Shown here: positions 9,048 to 16,506 of the stretch, piece by piece
Layout: each line of letters begins with the position of its first letter
How positions within the stretch are numbered: the stretch's first letter is position 1
DNA from: Oribacterium sp. WCC10
GTDB lineage: Bacteria > Bacillota > Clostridia > Lachnospirales > Lachnospiraceae
Length of the DNA: 64,000 nucleotides
Direction of reading: 5' to 3'
Assembly (NCBI RefSeq): GCF_900113415.1
Contig: NZ_FOPH01000008.1
Coordinates: forward strand, 62,001 to 126,000
The notes under the pieces: model-generated
Databases searched by the model: none
What the model saw: the letters and a program-made list of their open reading frames with translations, nothing else
Told to the model about the DNA's origin: nothing
Made by a program: the position numbers and the translations under genes

Positions 9048-9070
9048 AATCCTACTCATTATGTAGGATT
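9048..9070. promoter_or_regulatory. Operator-like dyad upstream of the suf promoter
   Basis: Perfect 8-bp inverted repeat AATCCTAC / GTAGGATT with a 7-bp centre, ending 4 bp upstream of the -35 box. Related half-sites occur nearby (ATTCCTAG in the spacer near 9021-9028 and TAGTAGGAAT near 9094-9103). The spacing suggests a DNA-binding dimer, perhaps an Rrf2/IscR-type regulator, but that identity is inference. Confidence 0.45.
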
Positions 9071-9178
9071 ATTTGAAAAAATACAAGTAAATTAGTAGGA
9101 ATTGCTTGTTTTTTATTTTTTACAGCTTTTTAAGACATAAGAAAACTAGGAATCCGTTTTTGAAGATTTATAAAAAAA

Positions 9179-9213
9179 GGTTACGAAAAGTGCTTTAAAC
9201 ACTATTCGTAACC
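9179..9213 (-). terminator. Terminator after the PflX-like gene
   Basis: Stem of 14 bp with one mismatch (GGTTACGAA arms, 9179-9192 with 9200-9213), 7-nt loop, followed on the minus strand by seven T residues. It ends the ttcA-like/pflX-like operon and insulates it from the suf promoter. Confidence 0.85.
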
Positions 9214-9281
9214 AAAATCGCATAATCATATATTCTATTTGATGTGAGCCATGGGATCATCAGGGATTATCCGCCATAAGC

Positions 9282-10208
9282 TTATACGCCTTCTCCATTC
9301 CAGTCAGGGATAAAACTATCCTTAGCAACACTGCCGTCCTGAATGAAAGCATTGGTTATTCCCTTTTCCATTGCGTAATCGATGAGACGTTCATATTCTC
9401 TGTGAGTGACTTTTCTGTTTATCTCAGGATATTTCTGAAGTCTCTCAAATGGTGTGAACTGGTGCATGAGACTAAGATAAACATTGTCTCCGTAGTTATC
9501 ATAAACGTAGTCCACAACCGCCTTAGCATTTCTCACCATACCAGGCATAAGAAGATGACGTACGATGACACCTTTCTGCATGATGCCTTTTTCATCAAAC
9601 ATGGGTCTGGGACACTGGCACATCATTTCCGCAAGACTTTCTTTTGCTCTTTCCGGATAGTCAAAGGCACCTGAATATCTTCCTGCTTTTTCTGAATCCA
9701 TATACTTGAAGTCATCAAGATAAATGTCAGCGAGTCCGTCAAGCTCATGGATAAGTTCAAAAGTTTCGTAACCTGAACAGTTTATGACATATGGAATCTT
9801 AAGCCCTTGATTTCTTGCTGATATCATGGACTCCTTTATTTCAGGAATGTAGTGATCGGGTGTAACGAGATTGATATTGTTGGCACCCTTTGCTTCAAGT
9901 TCAAGAAATATTTCGGCAAGTCGGCCGGTACTTACTTTTTTGCCGTTTTCTCCATGGCTAAGCTCATAATTCTGACAGAACACACATTTCAAAGTGCATC
10001 CGGAAAAGAAAACAGCTCCGGATCCATTGGTTCCGGAGATACATGGTTCTTCCCAAAAATGCAGTGCGGCTCTTGCAACATAGATGTCTGAAGAGACACC
10101 GCAAACACCTTTTTTGCCTGCATTTCTTTCTGCACCGCATTTTCTCGGACAAAGTTCACAGTGTTCCATCAGAGGATTTGTGGAATGATCATTTTCTGAA
10201 ATTAGCAT
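9282..10208 (-). CDS. PflX-like radical SAM protein (pyruvate formate-lyase activase relative)
   Basis: Radical S-adenosylmethionine protein of the family annotated as putative pyruvate formate-lyase activating enzyme or PflX (COG1313); its substrate is unknown. The cluster-binding motif CTLKCVFC (CxxxCxxC) follows FFSG, and a cysteine-rich N-terminal segment CELCPRKC...GVCG precedes it, suggesting a second metal site. The length is 308 residues from the start at 10208, which has AGGA 5 nt upstream and overlaps the preceding gene by 20 nt, pointing to translational coupling. The frame extends another 34 codons upstream inside the neighbour's end, but that part is low-complexity basic sequence. 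It is co-transcribed with the rhodanese-TtcA fusion. Confidence 0.82.
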   Translation of the reverse strand: MLISENDHSTNPLMEHCELCPRKCGAERNAGKKGVCGVSSDIYVARAALHFWEEPCISGTNGSGAVFFSGCTLKCVFCQNYELSHGENGKKVSTGRLAEIFLELEAKGANNINLVTPDHYIPEIKESMISARNQGLKIPYVINCSGYETFELIHELDGLADIYLDDFKYMDSEKAGRYSGAFDYPERAKESLAEMMCQCPRPMFDEKGIMQKGVIVRHLLMPGMVRNAKAVVDYVYDNYGDNVYLSLMHQFTPFERLQKYPEINRKVTHREYERLIDYAMEKGITNAFIQDGSVAKDSFIPDWNGEGV

Positions 10209-11511
10209 TTTTCCTGTTCTCTTCCGCATTTTTTCTGGCCTGCTCGGACTTTGGCATGGATTCGATTCTTGCCTTCTCTTTCTGAAGCTCCTGAGCTTTT
10301 CTCTTCTCATTTTCCTGCTGAATCTCTGATTCAGAGAGAATGCCTATCTTCAGGTCGTTTTCATTATCATACCACTCAAGAAAACTGTGCTTCACATGCT
10401 GACGCTTAAAGCCGAGGATCTTGTTAAGACTGATGTTTTCCATGGCACTGAATATATTGCGTTCAACGTATGGATTTGTCTCCTTAAGCTTCTCAATGAG
10501 ATGCTTTGTTTCAAGACGCTTTGAACTGGTCTGTCCGTCTGTGTGACAGGTAGAGCAGGTAGCTGTAAAGTGGCAGGCACATTGGATGAAGTTAAGGTGA
10601 TTGTAGTCTCTCCAGTGCTTTATCTCCGCTTCATGCACGAGATACAAAGGTCTGATGAGTTCCATTCCCGGGAAATTGGTGGAATGAAGCTTCGGCATCA
10701 TGGCCTCATACTGTCCGGCGTAAAGCATTCCCATCAGAATGGTCTCGATGACGTCATCAAAGTGATGTCCCAGGGCAATCTTGTTGCAGCCGAGCTTCTG
10801 AGCTTCTTTGTAGAGATATCCTCTTCTCATGCGGGCACAGACATAGCATGGAGACTTGGGAATATTGTAAACCGAGTCAAAGATATTGGTTTCAAAGATA
10901 GTGAGAGGAATGCCCATAAGCTCAGCATTTCTCTCGATGATCTTTCTGTTAGCCTCATTGTAACCCGGATCCATGCATAGGTAGACAACCTCAAAAGGAA
11001 GCTTATTGTGACGTTTAAGCTCCTGAAAAAGCTTCGCCATAAGCATTGAATCCTTACCGCCTGATATGCAGACTGCAATCTTATCACCCTCTTCAACAAG
11101 GTTGTAATCACAGATTGCTTTTACAAACATACTGTAAATGTTTCTCTTGAACTTCTTTCGCAGAGACTTTTCAATATCTTCTCTTCTCTGTTCCGAGTCA
11201 AGATCTCTCTGTATCTGACGAAGAACCCACTTACCGTAACCGCCCTGTAAACTGTATGCTTCATACCCCTGCTCACAAAGTGTTTCCGCGGCAACAAGAG
11301 ACAGTTCCCCGTACTTGCAGTAAAGAACCACTTTCTTATCCTTTGGTATTGCATGATTTTTGTCGGCAATATCTCCGGTATCCACCCTCATGGCATCCGG
11401 CATCTTTCCTGTCAGAAAGTCCTCCTCATCGCGAACATCGATAAGGGTGTAACTTTCCTTAGGCCATGTTTCAAATTCATCTACGGTTATCTCTATGTTT
11501 CTCGCTTCCAT
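10189..11511 (-). CDS. Rhodanese-TtcA fusion: tRNA 2-thiocytidine-type sulfurtransferase
   Basis: A two-domain sulfur-transfer enzyme of 440 residues. Residues 1-100 form a rhodanese domain with TLIDVRDEEDF and the active-site loop CKYGELS, where the Cys can carry a persulfide. Residues 110-390 are a TtcA-family ATP-pyrophosphatase with the PP-loop SGGKDS, the cluster-ligand pair in SPCYVCARMRRGYLY and a distal cysteine cluster CHFTATCSTC. TtcA enzymes thiolate cytidine 32 of tRNA using a 4Fe-4S cluster. The C-terminus (390-440) is a charged coiled-coil-like tail. GAGG precedes the ATG. The fused rhodanese would deliver sulfur in cis, and the nearby suf operon would supply the cluster. The precise nucleoside target is inferred from family. 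Confidence 0.85.
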   Translation of the reverse strand: MEARNIEITVDEFETWPKESYTLIDVRDEEDFLTGKMPDAMRVDTGDIADKNHAIPKDKKVVLYCKYGELSLVAAETLCEQGYEAYSLQGGYGKWVLRQIQRDLDSEQRREDIEKSLRKKFKRNIYSMFVKAICDYNLVEEGDKIAVCISGGKDSMLMAKLFQELKRHNKLPFEVVYLCMDPGYNEANRKIIERNAELMGIPLTIFETNIFDSVYNIPKSPCYVCARMRRGYLYKEAQKLGCNKIALGHHFDDVIETILMGMLYAGQYEAMMPKLHSTNFPGMELIRPLYLVHEAEIKHWRDYNHLNFIQCACHFTATCSTCHTDGQTSSKRLETKHLIEKLKETNPYVERNIFSAMENISLNKILGFKRQHVKHSFLEWYDNENDLKIGILSESEIQQENEKRKAQELQKEKARIESMPKSEQARKNAEENRKNANFRK

Positions 11512-11648
11512 ATAATCCTCTTGATTTGAACCTCTTCATAAGCAGGTTAGAGCGGTTCTGAATATATTTTAATGAATTAATATTGATTGTTGATTAAATT
11601 ACGGCTGATAGAATAACTTATAATCAGCTCTTCTAAACAGCAACGACG

Positions 11649-11677
11649 ATTATATGTTAAGTGTCTGATTTCGGCAA
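11649..11677 (-). promoter_or_regulatory. Candidate promoter of the rhodanese-TtcA / PflX-like operon
   Basis: Minus-strand -35 TTGCCG (11672-11677) and perfect -10 TATAAT (11649-11654), spacer 17 bp. The leader would be about 130 nt. Nothing else is evident in 11512-11765. Confidence 0.45.
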
Positions 11678-11765
11678 GTAGAATAATGTTAACAATATCA
11701 CGAAGTAATACATGCGTAAAAGTTGAAGCATAAATCTTCTAAAGTACATAATAAAAACACAGCTT

Positions 11766-12809
11766 CTACATGAGACTGCTCTCCCTGTCTATTCTGCTTA
11801 TGATATAGTTGGTTATCATAAGCAGTACAAAACCTACTATACTCTGCAGGAATGCGGCCGCTGCAGAAAAGCTGAAATTCGCCTGCTGCATCAAAGCTTT
11901 ATATACATAGACATCCAGAGTCTGAGTGACAGATTGAAGTGAACCGGAATCCATGGGAACCTGATAAAACAGACCAAAATCCGAATTAAGTATACTTCCT
12001 ATCCTGAGTATAAATATGTATTGTGCATCCATTGTGAGCGTCTGTATGCTTCGATCCATATTTACCAGTACATGCTGAAGGGGATAAAGCTCTGTATGAT
12101 TGCTGTCAAGATAAAGAAGTGACGGATACCAGCTGCTCCAGTATGCAAAGCTTTGGAACACAGAAACTGTGGTAATAACCGGTTTTGCGATGGGAAGGAT
12201 TATCATTCTTAAAATCTGAAACTGATTAGCGCCGTCAAGCTCTGCTGCTTCTATAAGTGCAGAGGGAATCGATATATGAAAATAATTTCTCAGTATCATG
12301 ATGTACCAGGTGGAACACAGTCCCGGAAGTATCAGAGCCAGATATGTGTTTCTTAGATGAAATATCTGGGTATTTACCATATATGAAGAAACAAGGCCAC
12401 CGGAAAAAAGCATCGGTATCATCAGAAATACCAGCATGATTTTTCTGTATCTGAATTCCTTTCGGGAAAGTGCAAATGCTATAGGACACATAAGTATCAG
12501 CCCGAATACAGTTCCAATGACAGTTATAATGATGGAATTGAGAAATGCTCTTCCGAGATAATTTCCGGAATAGAATAGATATTGATATGCATCAAATGAA
12601 AGTCCCCGTGGAAAAAAGCTGTATCCCAGTTCGTTTACGCTTTCCTCTGTAGAGAATGAGATAATGATTACAAGCAGTATCGGAAGAAATACTATCAGTG
12701 ATAAAAAAAGAAAAAACAGACTCACAAAGAAATTAGTACGTTTTGAATATGCACTGTCATGTGGATTAATATATTTTCCGAAGTTGTTTATGTTTGAAAT
12801 ATTTTTCAT
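11766..12809 (-). CDS. Orphan carbohydrate ABC transporter permease (MalG/LplC type)
   Basis: Inner-membrane permease of a CUT1-type sugar importer, normally one of two permeases with a solute-binding protein and an ATPase. The 347-residue protein has six predicted membrane segments beginning around residue 25, and the cytoplasmic EAA loop EAAELDGANQFQILR followed by ILPIAKP, which docks to the ATPase. None of the usual partners is in the window, so this copy is isolated. The start at 12809 is chosen because AAAGGTGAT lies upstream and MKNIS begins just before the first hydrophobic segment; the frame is open 25 codons further. The substrate cannot be deduced. It may work with an ATPase and second permease elsewhere or be a remnant. 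Confidence 0.82.
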   Translation of the reverse strand: MKNISNINNFGKYINPHDSAYSKRTNFFVSLFFLFLSLIVFLPILLVIIISFSTEESVNELGYSFFPRGLSFDAYQYLFYSGNYLGRAFLNSIIITVIGTVFGLILMCPIAFALSRKEFRYRKIMLVFLMIPMLFSGGLVSSYMVNTQIFHLRNTYLALILPGLCSTWYIMILRNYFHISIPSALIEAAELDGANQFQILRMIILPIAKPVITTVSVFQSFAYWSSWYPSLLYLDSNHTELYPLQHVLVNMDRSIQTLTMDAQYIFILRIGSILNSDFGLFYQVPMDSGSLQSVTQTLDVYVYKALMQQANFSFSAAAAFLQSIVGFVLLMITNYIISRIDRESSLM

Positions 12810-12834
12810 CCTGTCATCACCTTTAAAAAATATA

Positions 12835-12867
12835 TGTGGCAAACCATAAGTCTGATGGATTGCCACA
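12835..12867. promoter_or_regulatory. Dyad upstream of the orphan permease
   Basis: Inverted repeat TGTGGCAA (12835-12842) and TTGCCACA (12860-12867) with a 17-nt centre, just upstream of the permease ribosome binding site. It could be an mRNA hairpin or an operator. The GCCAC motif recalls the family B repeats, but the rest does not match. Confidence 0.35.
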
Positions 12868-12924
12868 TTTCTGCTATATAACAATCGACTCCTAAAAGAA
12901 AAATATAAGAAAACATAGAAAAAA

Positions 12925-12946
12925 GACCGTGAAGATATTCACGGTC
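12925..12946 (-). terminator. Terminator of the S1-domain gene
   Basis: Perfect 9-bp stem GACCGTGAA / TTCACGGTC with a 4-nt loop, followed on the minus strand by TTTTTTC. Confidence 0.88.
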
Positions 12947-13054
12947 TCTAATACACAAAATATTTATAGATGATTACATCAGCACACCACACACGAATAT
13001 ATGTAGTTTACTGATATAATATCGCGGTAATCCTTTGATAATACAATCATTATA

Positions 13055-13921
13055 TCAGAACTTAATACCGCTCTTTTTCATGAGATCACCGAAAGAAGCT
13101 GTAGCAGCACCGGACTCCTTGTAGTTTGCACGGAAGTCGTCACGCTCCTGTTTTTCCTTACGTTCCTTCTTTTCGGCCTCCAGAGACTTCATTGAAAGAG
13201 AAATCTTGCCGTCCTTGATACCGATAACCTGTACCTGAACGGTATCACCTTCCTTGAGAACTTCTGAAGGTGTTTTGATGCGCTTGTTGGAAATCTGTGA
13301 AACATGAAGAAGACCTGTAACACCATCTCCGATATCAACGAATGCGCCGTAATCCTTGATGGAATCAACCTTACCCTCTGTCACGAGACCAACTGAAACC
13401 TTTGCTGCCTTCTCTTCTCTGGCCTTCTCCTGTTCCTCACGAAGAACATCTTTTGCAGAGATGACAAGCTTGTTATTCTCAGGCTCTGCTGTGATGATAC
13501 GAACATTGAGCTTCTTTCCTACCCAGTCGCTGAGTTCGTCCTCTCTTACGAATCCGAGAGAAAGCTTAGAAGCAGGAAGGAATGCTCTGAGACCGTCAAG
13601 GGTTGCTGTAACACCACTCTTAACAGCTTCAGCAATCTCGACCTCACGAATATTTTTATTCTCGAAGTCATCAAGAACCTTCTCCCACTTGCTCATGTCT
13701 ACGCGCTTGGCATTGGCATGTTTCTTGAAGGATTCTTCAAGTTCTTCCTTGAAGTCGTCCATGGAAGGAATCTTATCCTGAACTTCCTTCTTAATCTTTT
13801 CTGCAGCCGCAACAGCAAGATCCTTGACGTCCGATGCTGTAACGGCAATGTCTGTAGCTACGTTTTCAGCGGCCTTCTGGACCTCTGACTTAACACTTTC
13901 GTTCTTGATTTCTTCTGCCAT
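13055..13921 (-). CDS. S1 RNA-binding domain protein (ribosomal protein S1-like)
   Basis: Cytoplasmic RNA-binding protein of 288 residues. A charged, helical N-terminus (1-75) is followed by an S1-like domain (about 80-160, including ATLDGLRAFLPASKLS and VGKKLNVRI) and a canonical S1 domain (about 175-250, VDSIKDYGAFVDIGDG...GLLHVSQIS...KISLSMKSL). With two S1 repeats it is shorter than classical ribosomal S1 (four to six). Such short S1 proteins in Clostridia probably aid translation or mRNA binding; the exact role is unknown. The start at 13921 has GAGGT 12 nt upstream; the longer frame upstream lacks a binding site. Single-gene unit with its own terminator. Confidence 0.85.
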   Translation of the reverse strand: MAEEIKNESVKSEVQKAAENVATDIAVTASDVKDLAVAAAEKIKKEVQDKIPSMDDFKEELEESFKKHANAKRVDMSKWEKVLDDFENKNIREVEIAEAVKSGVTATLDGLRAFLPASKLSLGFVREDELSDWVGKKLNVRIITAEPENNKLVISAKDVLREEQEKAREEKAAKVSVGLVTEGKVDSIKDYGAFVDIGDGVTGLLHVSQISNKRIKTPSEVLKEGDTVQVQVIGIKDGKISLSMKSLEAEKKERKEKQERDDFRANYKESGAATASFGDLMKKSGIKF

Positions 13922-14020
13922 AATAAACAGTACCTCGTTTTCATAATAATCCCGGGACACGCCCTCTTTCTGTATATTTTACCATAAAAACTTCTTTTAC
14001 AACAATATTTAAGAAAAAAA

Positions 14021-14040
14021 GCCTGCCACGAATGACAGAC
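14021..14040 (-). terminator. Terminator of the flavodoxin-DUF3793 operon
   Basis: Eight-base stem closed by a UUCG tetraloop when read on the minus strand (GTCTGTCA-TTCG-TGGCAGGC, two G:U pairs), followed by seven T residues. Confidence 0.85.
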
Positions 14041-14091
14041 TTTATAACGGGTTAAGCTTATATAAACCGGTTATTATATGAAGCAGGAACT

Positions 14092-14670
14092 TTACGCAGC
14101 TACTGTCATAACTTCAACAGGTCGCTTTTTTTCTGCTGCATCTTCGTAGATCTTCGCACAGATTCTGAAACGTTTGAATGTCTTCAGAGCTTCTGCCTTA
14201 TTACAGTAAACTTTCCAGAATCCGCAGGCTATACAGTTTCTTCCGTCCTGTTTTATGAATTCTTTAACGTCTTCTACAGGAAATCCGAGAAAAAGCCCGA
14301 TCTCATGCGGAAAGCACTCATAGTCAGAAAGTCTTTTCATAAGAAACTCTACACATTCCTCGGCTAATGTTTCCATCACTGTCCTTCCGGAAGGATATCC
14401 GAAAGATTTCAGTATATCCATAGCGCCGGGTTGCTTCATATCTTGAATAAGCTGAGACTTACGGTACACATAGACTAACGAATTATTCTTTTTACTTTTT
14501 ATACGTTCAATGTAAACACCGAGAGGATTTAGTTTTTCGCTGATCTCCTTTATCTGTGATTCAAGGAGACTTACCTCCATATCTGAAATATTAAAGATGG
14601 AACCTGTCTTGATTCCCGCAAGAGTCTGAGAGCAGTTTCGTAAAAGCTTCTCGCTGAGTTCGTTTGCCAT
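14092..14670 (-). CDS. DUF3793 family protein
   Basis: Uncharacterised 192-residue cytoplasmic protein of a family common in Clostridia next to flavodoxin genes, as here. Visible features are the ESQIKEISEKLNPLGVYIE region, a tyrosine- and arginine-rich stretch LVYVYRKSQL, the phrase HEIGLFLGFPVEDVKEFI, and a small cysteine pair in NCIACGFWKVYCN that could bind metal or sit near a redox partner. The start at 14670 is chosen because CGAGGT lies 9 nt before it; an upstream extension of nine codons has no binding site. It is transcribed 98 nt after the flavodoxin gene and ends with a terminator, so a role in flavodoxin electron transfer or maturation is inferred from context only. Confidence 0.75.
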   Translation of the reverse strand: MANELSEKLLRNCSQTLAGIKTGSIFNISDMEVSLLESQIKEISEKLNPLGVYIERIKSKKNNSLVYVYRKSQLIQDMKQPGAMDILKSFGYPSGRTVMETLAEECVEFLMKRLSDYECFPHEIGLFLGFPVEDVKEFIKQDGRNCIACGFWKVYCNKAEALKTFKRFRICAKIYEDAAEKKRPVEVMTVAA

Positions 14671-14768
14671 AGATACCTCGGTCAACTTATTCCACAAAAA
14701 TGTCAGCCCCGGGATGTTATGTCTGAGAGGCTGACAATGATTGTAAGGAAACTAATCAGAATTACTGT

Positions 14769-15200
14769 TTATGCAGCTGCAACCTTCTTGCCAAGCTCTT
14801 CACATGAAGCCTTTGCAGCATCATCCGGTGCTTCATTTGCGATAACACCTTCTCCATCAACAACTGTAGCTCCGGCCTTCTGCATACGCTCTACCCAGTT
14901 ACGCATCCACTCACCGTCACCCCATCCATATGAACCGAAAAGTCCGATTGTCTTGCCGTTTGCAAATGCTTCAACCTGAGCTACGAATGGCTCCATCTCA
15001 CTTTCCTCAAGTTCCTCTGCACCCATTGCAGGGCATCCAAGAGCAAAGCCGGCTGCATCCTTAAGTACGTCAGCGGAAATATCTGATACAGAGACAACTT
15101 CTGCTGTCTTTCCTGCTGCTTCGATTCCTTTTCCTACAGCCTCTGCCATCTCCTGTGTATTGCCTGACTGTGTCCAGTAAACTACATAAACCTTATCCAT
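14769..15200 (-). CDS. Flavodoxin
   Basis: Small FMN electron carrier of 143 residues, short-chain type. The phosphate-binding loop is WTQSGNTQEMAEAV near the N-terminus, and the two isoalloxazine-flanking loops contain GCPAMGAEELEESE and GSYGWGDGEWM. It replaces ferredoxin in many anaerobes when iron is short. GGAGA lies 8 nt before the ATG. First gene of the flavodoxin-DUF3793 operon. Upstream is an unusually clear promoter with operator-like dyads (15336-15413), which suggests tight control, probably by a metal-sensing repressor; the identity of that repressor is inference. Confidence 0.95.
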   Translation of the reverse strand: MDKVYVVYWTQSGNTQEMAEAVGKGIEAAGKTAEVVSVSDISADVLKDAAGFALGCPAMGAEELEESEMEPFVAQVEAFANGKTIGLFGSYGWGDGEWMRNWVERMQKAGATVVDGEGVIANEAPDDAAKASCEELGKKVAAA

Positions 15201-15335
15201 AATACTTTCTCCATTCTTTGTTTTGTCTGACAGATAAGGACTGCTGGTATGAACCTAAACCAAAACGAAATCCTTACTGTACAGAACATATTAGATTTAT
15301 AAACCTTTGTGGCTTATATACTAGATAAACAAGCA

Positions 15336-15413
15336 GGTTAGTACCTCCTAACCGCAAGAATATTATAGGTTAGTGTTATCTAACTGTCAATATTTAGATA
15401 GTCTTAACTAACC
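15336..15413. promoter_or_regulatory. Three operator-like dyads GGTTAG-N6-CTAACC over the flavodoxin promoter
   Basis: Three sites share the pattern: 15336-15353 (GGTTAG/CTAACC), 15368-15385 (GGTTAG/CTAACT) and 15396-15413 (AGATAG/CTAACC), each with a 6-bp centre and 32 and 28 bp apart, about three helical turns. The middle site fills the spacer between -35 and -10, the first covers the transcription start and the third lies just upstream of -35. The half-site resembles the GGTTAG arm of DtxR/IdeR boxes, but the 6-bp spacing differs from theirs. Confidence 0.65.
15362..15390 (-). promoter_or_regulatory. Consensus promoter of the flavodoxin operon
   Basis: Minus-strand -35 TTGACA (15385-15390) and -10 TATAAT (15362-15367), both perfect, with a 17-bp spacer. 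A promoter this strong would normally need repression, which fits the overlapping dyads. Confidence 0.85.
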
Positions 15414-15459
15414 ATTTTTTGTTTAATTTATCTGCATTTTGTATTTAATGCATTTATAT

Positions 15460-15584
15460 AGGGAAACGTTGATTAAAGAGTTTCCCTGGTCGGATTTTCG
15501 ATGCGAAGCATCAACTTCCTTGAAAATCCGCGCCCCGACGCCGGAGGTTCTATGAAAACACTGATATATTCAGTGTTTCCATAG
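15460..15584 (+). repeat. Family A dispersed element, forward full copy
   Basis: Module 1 pairs GGGAAACG with a GTTTCCC-type arm around GATTAAAG. Module 2 is CGATGCGAAGCATCA nested in CGGATTTT / AAAATCCG arms. The core reads GCCCCGACGCCGGAGG, and module 3 pairs AAACACTGA with TCAGTGTTT. It lies between flavodoxin and cyclophilin. The rest of the gap 15585-15812 is AT-rich and shows no gene. Confidence 0.85.
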
Positions 15585-15812
15585 ATTTCTTTTGAAATAA
15601 ACAGCCACATATCCTCCATGATTCTTTGATTGATCATTATCAATATGAAGTTATGATGTAACTATTTGTTGTTTAACAGATAATTAATTGGTAAAATGCA
15701 GTGAAAGGTATAAACCTTTGCTAATTCATAAAGAGATATGTACCTGTTTGGATGTATAAGAATCATACCCAGGTCGGTAAGTCTCGAACTTTGAGATTGA
15801 AAGGAAAAAATT

Positions 15813-16301
15813 ATGGCAAATCCTATAGTTACTATCACTATGGACGACGGCAAGGATATCAAGATTGAGCTTTATCCTGACATCGCTCCTATCACAGTTG
15901 AGAATTTTGTCAAGCTTGTTAAGGACGGTTTCTATGATGGTCTTACTTTCCATCGTATCATCCCCGGCTTTATGATTCAGGGTGGAGATCCTGAAGGAAA
16001 CGGAACAGGCGGACCGGGTTGGAACATCAAGGGTGAGTTTTCTTCAAACGGTGTAAAGAACGATCTTCATCACTCTCGTGGAGTCATCTCTATGGCACGT
16101 GCTATGGATCCAGACTCAGCAGGCTCACAGTTTTTTATCATGCATGCTGATGCTGCTTATCTCGATGGTGAGTATGCCGCTTTCGGTAAGGTTATCGACG
16201 GTATGGATGAGGTAGACAGAATTGCGTCAACCCCTACAGGCTGGCAGGATGCACCTAAGATTGCAGTTACCATGACTAAGGTTACTGTTGCTGAAGCATA
16301 A
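15813..16301 (+). CDS. Cyclophilin-type peptidyl-prolyl cis-trans isomerase
   Basis: Cytoplasmic proline isomerase that assists protein folding, 162 residues, single domain and no signal peptide. It has the cyclophilin signature FHRIIPGFMIQGGDP (about residues 47-61, including the catalytic Arg), GTGGPG, the SRGVISMARAMDPDSAGSQF segment (20 residues; the SGSQFFI-type hydrophobic pocket motif) and AAFGKVIDGMD. AAAGGA lies 7 nt upstream of the ATG. Monocistronic with a strong terminator. Confidence 0.95.
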   Translation: MANPIVTITMDDGKDIKIELYPDIAPITVENFVKLVKDGFYDGLTFHRIIPGFMIQGGDPEGNGTGGPGWNIKGEFSSNGVKNDLHHSRGVISMARAMDPDSAGSQFFIMHADAAYLDGEYAAFGKVIDGMDEVDRIASTPTGWQDAPKIAVTMTKVTVAEA

Positions 16302-16321
16302 GATTCATTAAATATTATTAA

Positions 16322-16352
16322 AGCAGGAGTCCGCAAGGACTCCTGCTATCTT
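16322..16352 (+). terminator. Terminator of the cyclophilin gene
   Basis: Perfect 11-bp stem AGCAGGAGTCC / GGACTCCTGCT with a GCAA tetraloop, followed by ATCTTTT. Confidence 0.92.
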
Positions 16353-16410
16353 TTCCAAGGCGTTGCAACTTTTCGGATAAAAAAGAAAGTTATAGTGTCT
16401 GACGAATCGA

Positions 16411-16453
16411 AAAAAGATGACCGTTATCCTTTCGGATTACAGGTCATCTTTTT
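16411..16453 (-). terminator. Terminator after ptsI, probably bidirectional
   Basis: Twelve-base stem AAAAAGATGACC / GGTCATCTTTTT enclosing a small inner hairpin ATCC-TTTC-GGAT. A- and T-tracts on both flanks allow termination on either strand. Confidence 0.8.
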
Positions 16454-16506
16454 GTTTTGAGATTATTTATGTTTCAGGACTTAAAATCCTGTAACATAAG
16501 CTTTTA

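Noticed and set aside
15460-15584. Family A copies as simple transcription terminators
   Set aside because: They have three modules, no consistent T-tract and conserved interior sequence, and several genes beside them have a separate good terminator.
16322-16453. Small RNA gene between cyclophilin and ptsI
   Set aside because: Two strong hairpins are explained as terminators of the two flanking genes; no promoter is seen between them.
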